Shown one piece after another: positions 1-10,585 of a stretch of DNA of 64,000 nucleotides (position 1 is its first letter; each line of letters begins with the position of its first letter). The notes beneath the pieces were generated by a model that saw only the letters and a program-made list of their open reading frames with translations, ran no database searches and was not told where the DNA came from. The DNA comes from Capitulum mitella (Eukaryota > Arthropoda > Thecostraca > Pollicipedomorpha > Pollicipedidae). The stretch spans positions 7,277,551 through 7,341,550 of the forward strand of contig CP099844.1 of NCBI GenBank assembly GCA_030062745.1. The letters run 5' to 3'. The translations under genes were made by a program, and so were the position numbers.

Positions 1-183
1 TTCAACATGGCTTCCTCATTGCTTAAAATAGTCTCTCTCCATATACCTTCATGCAATTTATGAACCAAGGCATGTTTTTCTTTGCACATAGAAATCACCA
101 AATCATGTACTTTAAGGAAAAGAAAGTATTATCGAAATAGATTATGTACCTTACAGGGCATCATGCACTCACCTATATATTTG

Positions 184-383
184 TGAGACTCACGTCTCAT
201 TCTGATTGTGTTGCTGCAGCACAACGTTCAAAGGCTGACCACAATCTGACCTCGCACGCACCTCGCCGCCCGGACCTCACCGCTCGGTCACATGACCGCC
301 GCCGGCTAAGGGTCGACGTCCGCAGACCCCAGGGTCACATGACGGCCAGCCCCACTCGCCAGACGCACGTCCAGCCTAACATC
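184..383 (-). repeat. LTR of the Gypsy-type fossil (3' copy)
   Basis: Direct repeat partner of 5133-5341. The shared core includes the plus-strand strings gacctcaccgctcggtcaca and aagggtcgacgtcc. On the minus strand the repeat starts near the right edge with a TTAGGCTGG/TGAGGCTGG-like end. No clear target duplication was found. Confidence 0.65.
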
Positions 384-845
384 TCTTCCCTCCTGTACGT
401 TGGAGGACGTCGAACGGTAACATCACGCATTCGCGCCACATCTCAACAATGTCGCCTCAACACGCGACGGTGGTCGAGCACTTTCTAGCGCGAAGCTGCG
501 CTGCACCACACCGAAGACCAGATACCGAGCGCCGGTCACTGAGGTCTCCCGCGACACGGCCGGAACCAAGAGTTTCCGGCCCCGCCAATGTAGAGGAACC
601 GCCGCCCAACCACCAGTCCCCAGGAACGCAGAAATTAGCTAAGTGGCGATTCGTTGCGAACGAGGTAACACAAAATAACAGGCGGAATCAGCGAAAGCAA
701 AATGTTTCTGTCAGCCGTCGGACCTTGCTCCAAAACCAGCCTATCAGCACTAATCTGCCCACCAAGCCAGAGGCCAGTGGAATCCGCTGCGTTTCGATCC
801 CCGCGTAACAAGGGTCAATGACACCAGTGGGTTGCCAGCGCTAAC

Positions 846-893
846 GACCCATGCCAATCCCAGCAGACTTCACTGCCGGGATTGGCATGGGTC
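846..893. repeat. strong perfect hairpin
   Basis: A 16-base arm (846-861, GACCCATGCCAATCCC) is exactly complementary to 878-893. After one mismatch the pairing resumes for four more pairs, leaving a 6-base loop. It lies inside the LTR fossil's span but matches no part of that element that I recognise. It could be the remains of a small palindromic insertion or a structured RNA. The two arms carry CCAAT/ATTGG. Confidence 0.7.
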
Positions 894-2637
894 GAACTCC
901 GCGGCGAGCTTTCACAGTCACGGACGGTTAGTCATCCAACGTAGGGTCGCCAGCCAACCAATGCCACTTTTCAATAACGAACACCAGTGCAACCAATGCA
1001 GTTATTATCACTAGTCGCCAATAGCCTTAAACAGATTACCAAAAGCAATATAACCAACTTACTATTGCACACCAACTGATCGGCGCAAACACAGTATTGT
1101 CTAATGACGTTGTTTTCAGAAAAAAAATCAAACCAATTTCCGTCCAAGTTGCGAGGAAGAAACTACGCAAGTGTCCAAGATTGTCTAATATCCAAGTCTC
1201 TCCAACAAAATTCCCATAAAAAATAATGCTTGCTTGCGCTTTGCCAACAGCTAGGTCTATGTCTATTGCTCGTTTTTGTTATAAAGATGACTTACAGTCA
1301 TGGCTGAGAGAACCAGGTGGAATGCAATGAACATGCATTCCAATTTTTTAGGCCTCTAGCGCTGGTCACAAGGCGGAATACATGGGAACTTTCATGATAT
1401 GCCATAAACAAATGTCCCCGCCCCTCTCCCACTCTCTGCGCTCTTTCGTGTCGCACCTACGCTTTTGCTTACGGATGAAATAGCTTACAATTAGACCATT
1501 AGGTGCGGTCACTTCTAAAACCAAAATGGATAATTTTTTTACATGTGTGATGCATCCTGCGTAGTCTTTCTAATATCACATTTGCGTGAAATACTAATCT
1601 TGTCATATGACAACAAATGTGGCGCATCTTCCTGGGCCATCAAGCAAAACAGGACCGACAGCATCAAGAGAGAAGTTTGCGTGGCATACTTTGATAAATA
1701 ACATGCATGGCTGGAAATCCAGTCATTTCATCTAAATAAATAGGGTAGGTGAAATGATGGTAGGGAAGTAGGGTTATAACAATAAGCCGGCAGATCTACT
1801 GAAATGCAGTTATTTTACAAGCCATTGTTATGGGGGAAAGGTGTGCTTGAACCATGTGGCACATCATGAATGCCAGTTCGCAGTTTAGATGTGTTGTGAA
1901 ATAGCTATGGGTTATTTGGAAACTATTAGACTTATTTCTGGTTTGCAAGGCTATGAGATAGTTGTGGGCCTTCCATAAGGGTAATGTTGTACCTTTGCTT
2001 CTGGGGTGCATGGGCAGCCCCAGCAATCTCAAAATTGAGCAATGTGCCTGTGGGGAATGCATGCGAAAATGGACCTAGAAGTTGGTTGAGCGCTCTCAGC
2101 AGTTTCATACAACTCCATTTGTGAGTCATCTGTGATTCATGAAATACTGAAGAACATTTAATCTAATCTGTTTGTTTGTTCTGGCAAATGTTGGCATAAT
2201 ATATTCTGTCCTGCTTGGATATAACCATAGCATTAAAAATAATGTCACATAGCATTGAAACAATGTGACACATTCCGGCTTTTTCTTAGAAATCCATAAT
2301 GATTGGTCTCTGGTGATTGATCAATGATTGGTCTCATAATGATCCATAATGATTGGTGAAACAAGACTGCTGCTAGGCGAGGTGGTATGCCTTCCGCAGA
2401 CCTGCACACAGGCGGCCCACATAGGCTGCTGTGGAGCCAGATTTGAATACATGAGGCGCATCAAGTTCAGCATCAGTCGGCAGACGGGGCTTGCGACCGA
2501 ACATAAGAAAGAAGGGGCTGTAGCCTAACGGTCTGTGCATTTGTCAACGATAATCCATCATCAACAGTGGCAAGCGAACATCCCGTTGGCATGGTTATTG
2601 TCGAGGTATTTCGAGAGGATGTTTAAAATGATTTTCA

Positions 2638-3365
2638 TCATGCGCTGAAATTTCCGTGCCCATGAGGATGACCACTGGAGGTGTTAGTCTTTTTAATACC
2701 TATTGGTCTGCACATCTCAGACATCACCTGGCTGCGGAAGTTGGCGGCACAATCAGAATGCAAGTACTTGGGACAGCCAAAACGGAAAAACAAGCCATCA
2801 CCTAGCGCGGTGGCAACCGCAGCTGCAGATATATCCGGCAGCGCAAACACATCACAATAACGTGCGAAATGGTCAGTACACGCCAACAGATGCTTGTTGC
2901 CACGAGCTGTCGTGGACAAGTTAGTCAGAAAGTCAATGGAAACCATCTCTCACGGCTCGGACGATCGCAACTCCCCTACTGACGCACGCGGCTATGGGAC
3001 TCACAGCGCTGGTAACAGTCAGCGTTAGCTGTCACAGTCGGCCACCAAAACTTCAGCTGAGCCAGGGAAAACAGCTAATCCCAGCTGAAGTGGCCTCCGG
3101 TCGAACTGGCGTGGAATGACGTCAGAACACCGGGCACAAGATTGGAAGGCATCACTACCTGCAACCGCTAAGCGTCACATGGGCGCCTTTTGAACACAAG
3201 GAACCAGACACCCTCCACAAGTCGCAGACGTGGCTGCTGCGCACCAATGGACGGGCGCCCTCTGAGACCTGATGACGCAACGGGCGTCGACGTGCTGAGA
3301 CATGGCGAGTAATCTCGGCAATGCTCGCGTCCCTCTCCTGCTCTCTCTGAATGTAGCTCAGGGAC
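2638..3365 (-). pseudogene. integrase remnant of the LTR fossil
   Basis: The minus strand reads MVSIDFLTNLS, then LLACTDHFARY and PKYLHSDCAANF, matching the rve integrase core of Ty3/Gypsy elements. Upstream, YIQREQERDASIAEI and RPLRHQVSEGARPLV resemble the stretch just before the zinc-binding head of such integrases. The piece is old and broken. Confidence 0.7.
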
Positions 3366-3569
3366 CGATTGGTGCTAGTTATCCGGTAACAGCTGACTGC
3401 TGGGATCGCGTTCATCTGACAGCCAGCATCGGCAGTCTCCAGGGGCCTCGTCGTCGCCAGAAATGATAAATCGTTCAGCGCCACGGTTTCAGACGCACGC
3501 TTCGCAGCATCATCCTGAGTCACAGAAAGGTGACCACAAACAGCCGGACTGGAAGCACTTGCAACCCAG

Positions 3570-3690
3570 TCAGGGTGGTGGGTTGCTGCGAGGATCCTGA
3601 AACCCGGGTCCGGTGCCGGGATCCCGTCTGTGGTTTCCCGACTTGTCAGGGCACGTCGGCACCAGATGTCCGACGCGACTGCACGCATAG
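3570..3690 (-). pseudogene. gag zinc-knuckle remnant of the LTR fossil
   Basis: The minus-strand translation contains CYACSRVGHLVPTC, a CX2CX4HX4C nucleic-acid-binding knuckle typical of the nucleocapsid end of gag. It lies between the 5' LTR and the integrase part, which fits the element's order. It is a fossil fragment. Confidence 0.6.
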
Positions 3691-4503
3691 CAGACTGTTT
3701 CTGCTGCGACGGACCGAGGCCAGATGACTGTTAGATCCACAGACATAAGAGGCACGCCGGGTCCGCCCCGCCGCCCCATGCGGCCAGACGCCTCGCCAGC
3801 CAGAGCAGGTCCCGGGTCAGCCGGCAGCCGGCACTCTTGCACCCGTCTGTCGAGATCAGAAATACGGGAGAGAAGCTGGTCCAACACCGACAGTGCCGCA
3901 AGGCTTTTGGCCCTCAGTTTTCCGCATAGTGCAAAACTGGGCCTCTTCGAAATGATGACACATTGCACAAAGGAGAGCAAGCACCTTCAGTTACTACTAA
4001 ACCAGATCGAAAACACGAACGCAGACATGACCAGAGTAACTTGTCGGAGTATGATGCAGGCCATCAGCGCCCGGCAGCATCAGCAAAATCAGGTTCGCCG
4101 AACCAACAGCAAGTAGACCAGGTGCCGCGCCGGGAACGCGATCGCCGCCATCACGCGCCGCCGGTAGACGAGCAGGCGCCCTCGGGAGCAGGCAGGAGGC
4201 GACCGGTCGTCACCCGACTCCGTCATCAGACGAGGCGGCGTCCCCTGACGCCGCGTCGTCTAACGACAGACAATGCAGCGTCGATGACATCCCCTGACGT
4301 CATCACTGGCAAGTGCCCCCAAACGCAGAGGCCAGACGGCACCAGGCGAGGAGCCGTCGTGGTCGTCCGTGCTGGCACGGCCTGCGTCCCCCGAGTCCGG
4401 ACGGCGGAGCTTCCAGCCAGCAGATGCCTGCTCAGCAGACGTCTTCAGCTGTCAGCAGGCCAATACTGAGGCGCGGAGTCCGAGGCCGCTGCCACTACTG
4501 TAA

Positions 4504-5129
4504 GGCTGGCCGTCCACTTGCACTATTCGGCGCTTAACCGAATGGCCGAATGGCGGAAATTACGCACCGAATTCTGGGACGCCGTCCACTGGTGCTTTTG
4601 ACTCGCCGAAAGAATTTCCCATGACTTTCATAATGCAAAACAGCAAAACAAACACTTCTTTTCTTTTAATGGATTAGTAATGCATTAATAACAATCACAA
4701 TGAAAATTAATTTTGCCACATTCATATGCATATCTGGACTGTTCTTATATCACAGTTAAGTAATTCCAACGATCATACCTGCGACAGAAAGTTGTCCAGT
4801 TGACTACAGCATCCTTTAATTTAGCACTGCCACAACAAGTTTTAATATATCCTTCAATATCACGACAATTTGGACGGAAGTACTTACTTCATTGTCCTCT
4901 GTGAGTCGACTTCCATCAAACACGCTTGCGTCTCAACAGCTGTTTGCCGCCGAACGGCCGAAAGTTGAGCTTTTTCTACTTTTCGGTTCGGCGCCGAAAA
5001 GTTGAACGCGCCGACTGGCGTATTCGGGCGTTCGGCGTCAGCTGACGAACATTTCCCCTTGGCCCAGTGTTAAATTTCGCCATTCGGTCATTCGGCTACG
5101 CGCCGAATAGTGCAAGTGGACGGCCAGCT
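4504..5129. mobile_element. MITE with TAA target duplication (PIF/Harbinger-like)
   Basis: Inverted ends of more than 50 bases: the left begins GGCTGGCCGTCCACTTGCAC and the right is its near complement. TAA lies at 4501-4503 and again at 5130-5132. A 3-bp TWA duplication is the PIF/Harbinger habit. There is no coding capacity. Inside, TTCGGCG/CGCCGAA motifs recur in both orientations. It inserted into the LTR fossil and so is younger than it. Confidence 0.75.
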
Positions 5130-5132
5130 TAA

Positions 5133-5341
5133 GACTGGCGTCTCATTCCGCTCGTATTTCTGCGGCACAGCGTTCTGAGCAAAGGTTGATCACTGTCTGA
5201 CCTCGCACGGTCTCACCTCTGACATCGCCGCCCCGACCTCACCGCTCGGTCACATGACCGCCGCCGGCCAAGGGTCGACGTCCTCAGACCCCGGGGCCAC
5301 ATGACGGCCAGCTCCACCCGCCAGACGCGCATCCAGCCTCA
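5133..5341 (-). repeat. LTR of the Gypsy-type fossil (5' copy)
   Basis: Direct repeat partner of 184-383 in the same orientation. On the minus strand its outer end begins TGAGGCTGG. The MITE 4504-5129 abuts its inner side. Confidence 0.65.
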
Positions 5342-5345
5342 CGTA

Positions 5346-6285
5346 TTTATCCCATCGTATTACAAATGCATAGTATATCTTCCCATCTATTACAATGAGC
5401 ATGCGTTATGTTATATATGAAGCGCCCTTTACATCTCGAATAGTTGCTGACACTGAGACTGTCATTTCAGATTTCACATTAGGTATACAAACAAATGGAA
5501 CTGGAAAGTTGCAGAAAAGGCTGGCATAGTCACATGGAAGGACAGGATTTGGCAGTGTTCAAAGCTGGTGTCTCCACCCATGAATGTTAACCAATCGCAG
5601 CTTTTACTGCATTCCATTACAACATCCTAAATTCATCATGTCATCGCCATCTCACCTAGAGTGCTAGATGTAAACCCATGCAACATGACAACAACAAAGT
5701 TTATGCTTCAGCCATAGTCATAGGCATGGCTTCTAAGCTGGTGGGACCAGAGCCATTTTGAAGAGATTTACATTTATACATTTACACAATGTTCAACCCT
5801 TGCGGGTTAGTGTGCAAGCTCTTTTGTTCACGTGAATATTCCAGAGGTGGCGTTTTCGCTTTTTTGCCGTTTTTTTTTGCAAGTTTTCTTGACCCGTTCA
5901 AGAATTACGATGAACTTTATCATGGAAGAGTGTGGCGTTTAAAATTGCAATGCTTTGGTTGCTAAACTTAAATAGACCTACAAATGCCGATCGGCATTGT
6001 AAAATTCATTGAGTGGAAATAGGAAGTAATAAGCGGTATTTTAAAGTCTATGTCTAAAGTAGAAGATAACACAGGGCCTCCCTCATCATGCGCCGTCAAG
6101 GCGTTTCATTGGTTTGCATCCAAGCTTAGGCGGCACATTATGTAAATTGTGCCCCAACCTCTTGATGTGCAGGGTATCCCACTGTTATGTGCGACATTTA
6201 CATCTTTAATGAAGGAACCAGTATTTCATCAATCCCATTTTTTACCTGCAAGTGAAAAATTATTTCTTGCTATTGTGTTTCACAT
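5346..6285. other. gene-free stretch
   Basis: I see no gene here. Around 5740-5775 the segment CTGGTGGGACCAGAGCCATT recurs at 55258, so it is a shared dispersed repeat. Confidence 0.5.
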
Positions 6286-6983
6286 ATGATACGTCGCTCT
6301 GGAATACGGATCGGTAGAGCACGGATGAAAGAATCAAAGGTCGTTCCATTTCATTTGGAAACCAAGTCAGTCACTTTGACAGAGGGCAAATTCAAAACAC
6401 GCATTTCGACCCGGACTGCTCCGACACGAAAGCTAATTTTGAGGACTGTCGAGAAGTTTCATGCCCAGGGAATAGTCCAGAACCAGCACAGACGAGTTTG
6501 CAAGGCGAAAAACACAATTTTCAATATCTCAAATTGTCAAAAACGTGGAGGCCCTAGTCCCACAGACGTTCAAAATTTCGGTGCGGCGTCTAGCTCACCC
6601 CCGTGCTGAGCCGGTTCTGGGCGGCCCTGGGACGGAGGTCTCGCCGACACCATGCACCAGCAGTGGGTGCAACAAAACCCTCACACGGCTCGCAAATCAC
6701 CGCAGTTGCTAGAAGGCCATGTGGACGGCCGCTTCATCTCCAGGAGGAGCGCCATCAGCTGGCCAGCGCACTCCTCGGACCTAACCCCCCTAGATTTCTT
6801 CTTATGGGGGTATCTCAAGGAACTCATCTATAAATCAAGACCGGGGAGTTCAGAGGAGCTTAAGGACAAAATCATGAAGGTCGTTCGCGAGATCAGGGGA
6901 AGATGTGAGTGGTGCGTGAGGCTCTTCACAGAGCCGACGCGTGACTGGTGCAAAAAGGAGGGCATCTTGAGCACGAGCTCTAG
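6286..6983 (+). pseudogene. decayed mariner/Tc1-superfamily transposase
   Basis: Two pieces of a DDE transposase of the arthropod DUF4817/DDE_3 type. The first (about 6340-6500) reads TRTAPTRKLILRTVEKFHAQ, the N-terminal helix-turn-helix region. The second (6652-6983) reads WPAHSSDLTPLDFFLWGYLK, the signature around the third catalytic acidic residue, then RPGSSEELKDKI. A GGHLEHEL end with a TAG stop lies at 6957-6983, one frame over from the main stretch, so there is a frameshift near 6900-6950. The middle of the protein, with the first two catalytic aspartates, is missing. I did not find its inverted terminal repeats. Confidence 0.8.
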
Positions 6984-7049
6984 ATGGCGCGTCATTGGCC
7001 CAGGGTTCTTATTTTCGTTGTCAAACAAAATAGCATGAAACAAACTTTT

Positions 7050-7970
7050 ATTACATGCTAATTGCGTTGTTGTACTTTAAAAAATGTGGAAGTTATTGGC
7101 ATTTAAAATGAGCTACATAATTGTGTGACACGTTGTACTTAGCGTTGGGATTTTTTACTTATTAAAGCTTGCTCTGGCGCCATGACTCAGCTGCCCGAAT
7201 CTTCTCGAACATTTTCGATATCTCAGATTCGAATCTTGCCACGTAGCTGGACCAGATGACATCTATGTCTTTTACAACACCGTCACGTGTTGTTGCTGTC
7301 CCGAAGGTGTAACTTGTTGCCTTTTTGTGCCTTCAAAAATACAAAGGAAGACATCAAAATGGCCGGTGACCGACTGCTCTCGTGGTCTCGGATCTTTATA
7401 CATGGGATTAATATTCTAGCTCCTCATCCAAAGCGGAGTTTTTAATATCAGGCATGTGTTTGAACCTTAATGAAGATTGGACCCCCTTCCCTCCATTAAC
7501 GACCAGACGTCATGTATGAACGTAGTCAGAAGGCAATAAGGTCATCTTCCTCCTTCGCGTTTGCTTAGATTATTTTGACTTTAATTTGGCTGGGAAGTGT
7601 TCGGACTTTCAACAGAGTCCTTCAAGACAGCTTTTGGTTTTCCCAATGAGTTACGAAAATGTTGGCAGCTTTCCAGAAAAACCGTGGCTGACAGCGCTGC
7701 GGGTCCATACTACATCACCATACATGTCAGGATGTTCCGACTTTATCCCAGTTTTTCGTACGTCCATAAAGGCATTGAGAGTAACTACATCTTGACAACT
7801 GCGGCGAGTGACAAGTCTTCGTCAAGACAGAACTCACCGATTGGCTTCGGCGGATCTCGGCATTGCTTCAGCACCACAGTGCAGTGACGCTGGCCCATTG
7901 CGACCCTGATTGCGTCATCCCAACGGGCGACACGACGCCCACGAATCTACGCCTGCTGATCGCTTTCGGT
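7050..7970. other. gene-free stretch
   Basis: No gene or clear repeat structure seen. Short reading frames here look like chance. Confidence 0.4.
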
Positions 7971-8450
7971 TCCAGTAATAAATGAGGCGTCATCGGAAGC
8001 TGAAGAACGCCGAAGCTTCGAGCATTCACCCTAAGCGTTTTCAAGGCGGCGTCGCCAGGTTCGATCGGGCCCCTCACGAGCCGACACAACAAGGTGGCTC
8101 GCCCGGCCACCGATCGGCCTTAAAACCGAGCCCGATAGTCCGCTCTGACATTTCCGGCGGTGGGGGGGGGGGGCAGAAATGTCGCCGCCTGACCTTCCTG
8201 TCGCGGACTGGCACCGAGACGAGACGGCTCTCGACCCCGACCCGGCCGCCGTATCGTCCGGGGACATCGCAGACGACCAATCAGAGAACGGCCCGAGGCC
8301 GGCGTCGCGGCGACGGGACGCAGAAAGCCTCAGCAGAACGACTGGTAACGGCCGCCCAGAGATAAGGACGGGGCAGATAAAACACGTGAGGCGTGACACA
8401 CCGCGTACGTCGCCGCCTTCTTCGCGATGCCATGCTGTCCAGGCTCGTAC
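7971..8450. other. GC-rich segment with a poly-G tract
   Basis: A CpG-rich stretch with overlapping open frames on both strands and a G run near 8160-8174. The frames mirror each other and show no domain, so composition explains them. No function assigned. Confidence 0.35.
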
Positions 8451-8962
8451 AAGCAACTGATGATGAGTGACATTGTCCAAATTACGAACAACGAAAGAAC
8501 GAAACACATTATCCAGGGTCGTTGGGAGCGGGGGACAGGGGGACAGCTGTCCCCCAACTTTGGGTAATATTTGACATAAATGGCGCTGCATGGAAAGAAG
8601 CATGCATGAGGTAAAAATCATGTTTGCCCCTCCCCATCTCCGCGGAGGTTCCACGGCTGCTGACATTTCCACAAACCTTTCGAAACGCCACCCGGGCTCA
8701 TAGGCTAAGGCCAGAGTTGGATAAATAAGCCACTCGGCACAGGTAGTTATTGTACTGTGTTGCATTAGGCGAGATAAATGTTATGATCACGATCTGATGG
8801 TTGAAAAACTGGCACTGAAACCAAATAGTCACTTAAAGGGGATTAAGTGCTGGCGAAAAGGGTGAAACTGACTTAAGGCGTCATTCATAAATTAACTGAA
8901 GGCGCAGCCGCACGGCTTACATTCCTTGAGAGCAGCGTAGTAGGTGCCCATTACGCCTCAAC

Positions 8963-9094
8963 CAGTAGCGGCGGAACGTGTTTTGGCAAGGCGGTGGGCA
9001 CCGGCTCCTTTTCGAACCATTTCTTTCCACTCAGTGTCATATGGCTCATGTTAAATTTCGCCAGTTAAGGGGGGGGGGGCACGGTGCCCCACTG
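8963..9094. mobile_element. short hAT-like MITE, family with GGCGGCGGAACGTG ends
   Basis: The left end CAGTAGCGGCGGAACGTG and the right inverted end CAGTGGGGCACCGTGCC (minus strand) match the ends of the copy at 20050-20214. The core CCATTTCTTTCC and AAATTTCGCCAGTTAA is shared as well. The flanking duplication is ambiguous here. Confidence 0.6.
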
Positions 9095-9940
9095 CCTCCC
9101 CTTTCCATCCTCTCTGACCTCAGCCATAGTGTAAGAGCCGCACTGTAATACCCTTGCTGAATTGCAGGATGAAGCTGTGGAATTATCCTGAACACCGTCT
9201 AGCCCCACTGAGGCCAATCTGACCTTTCGGAGGGTGTCGCAAACGGCGAGGTAAATGGAGCCAGAACGTTGAGTTCCTCGGCAGTTTTGGATGGTTCTTC
9301 CTTCACTCAAAGGCTCTTCCAGACCAGATGCCACACACATCGAAGTTTTCTTAGTTTTGCATCGCGAAAATACAGTTTTATGCATCAGTGACAGTACTGC
9401 CTTAGGTTAAGCACCTGCCGAAGGCGAGTTCTTGAACTGAATTTTTAATGTCACGAACACAAAAGATTTAGTGCGTGGCCGTTTCGCAAGCAAACTATTT
9501 TCGAACTATGTGGAGACAGTCTATTATTTCTTAGAATCTATTCTCAGTGACGAAGAATTGCCCCCAAAGCTGTGTCATGATGAACGCACGAGACTACCTA
9601 CACAAAAAGAAAACTACGAAAGTCCAGCGAAAAACTACATGTGTCATGCAGTCCTCCCAACTCCCATGTATTATATGCACAATGACAGTCATTGAATGTT
9701 CAAGTATCTTAAGTTTCAGATCAATACAAAGAATAAAACTGGCAACTGTGCAAAATGTTCTTGAAATCTGCTGGTCTAATATTCTTCGGAAAATGTATTA
9801 TTGTTCACTGTCAACGACATTTCATGTGTTTTTTTCAAAATAGTTTAATACTAAGTTCTCCGCTTATTTCGTTAAGCAAGACTGGTAAACAATGAATTGT
9901 CCAGTTTCCAGAAGTGAGAGGGAACAGAGGAAAACGGCAG

Positions 9941-10085
9941 CCTTCCCATAACTTTTTGGGTTTTGACGTTGACCCTGTGGTTGTTGACTGGGAGGAAATG
10001 GTTTGAAATACTTCTTTGCCCTCTACCCCTGCCCACTGTAAACAGCCATAGGGAGAAAGCCAAAATCCAAAAAGTTATGGAAAGG
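9941..10085. repeat. inverted repeat, 25-bp arms
   Basis: The arm at 9941-9965 (ccttcccataactttttggg, then ttttg) is nearly complementary to 10061-10085 (caaaatccaaaaagttatgg, then aaagg), with about 95 bases between. No coding. Probably a small fold-back or MITE remnant. Confidence 0.65.
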
Positions 10086-10585
10086 CTACCCTTGCTCAAT
10101 GTAAACATGAACAAGTTCCTATGCCTCTGTTGTGGAAGCAGTGTTTAAAATAAGTAAATTTTACGTGCGCAAATGTATAAAAAAGAACTATCAGTCAGGC
10201 TTTAGCCATCAATGACAGATTATAGTTGTACCAACAACGCTTCTCAACAAGTTTTAAATGATTGAAAGTCCCATTTTGTGGATTCTGTTGCACTGATTTA
10301 TATGAATGCAATGCAATGCAATGTTGCACATATCAATACATGACCAATTAATCACCACCACAGCCAGTTTACTATACGACTTTAGCAAAAGCAAGCCACA
10401 TGCCTGAATGAGGAGCAGAGCTATGATGTCATGGAGCATGAATAAAGAAAACAGGCAGGAACAAATAAAATGCATTTCTTGGAAAATATTTTGTTCCATC
10501 ACAAAACAACAACGTTGCCATTCATGGTCTGAGGTAAAGAAGAGCCGTGTCAATAGAAAAAAAACATCATGATGGTACTCTGCAC

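Larger units (their letters stand above)
184..5341 (-). mobile_element. Ty3/Gypsy-type LTR retrotransposon fossil, broken
   Basis: Two direct repeats of about 200 bases (184-383 and 5133-5341) bound the region. Between them, reading leftward on the minus strand, come a gag zinc-knuckle remnant and then an integrase remnant, the order expected of Ty3/Gypsy. In the best-aligned ~105 bases the two LTRs differ at about 8 positions, so the copy is old rather than recent. It is clearly broken, with many breaks and with recognisable parts missing. A MITE (4504-5129) has inserted just inside the right-hand LTR. The stretch from about 400 to 2600 shows no domain I recognise and may contain other insertions. 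Confidence 0.7.
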
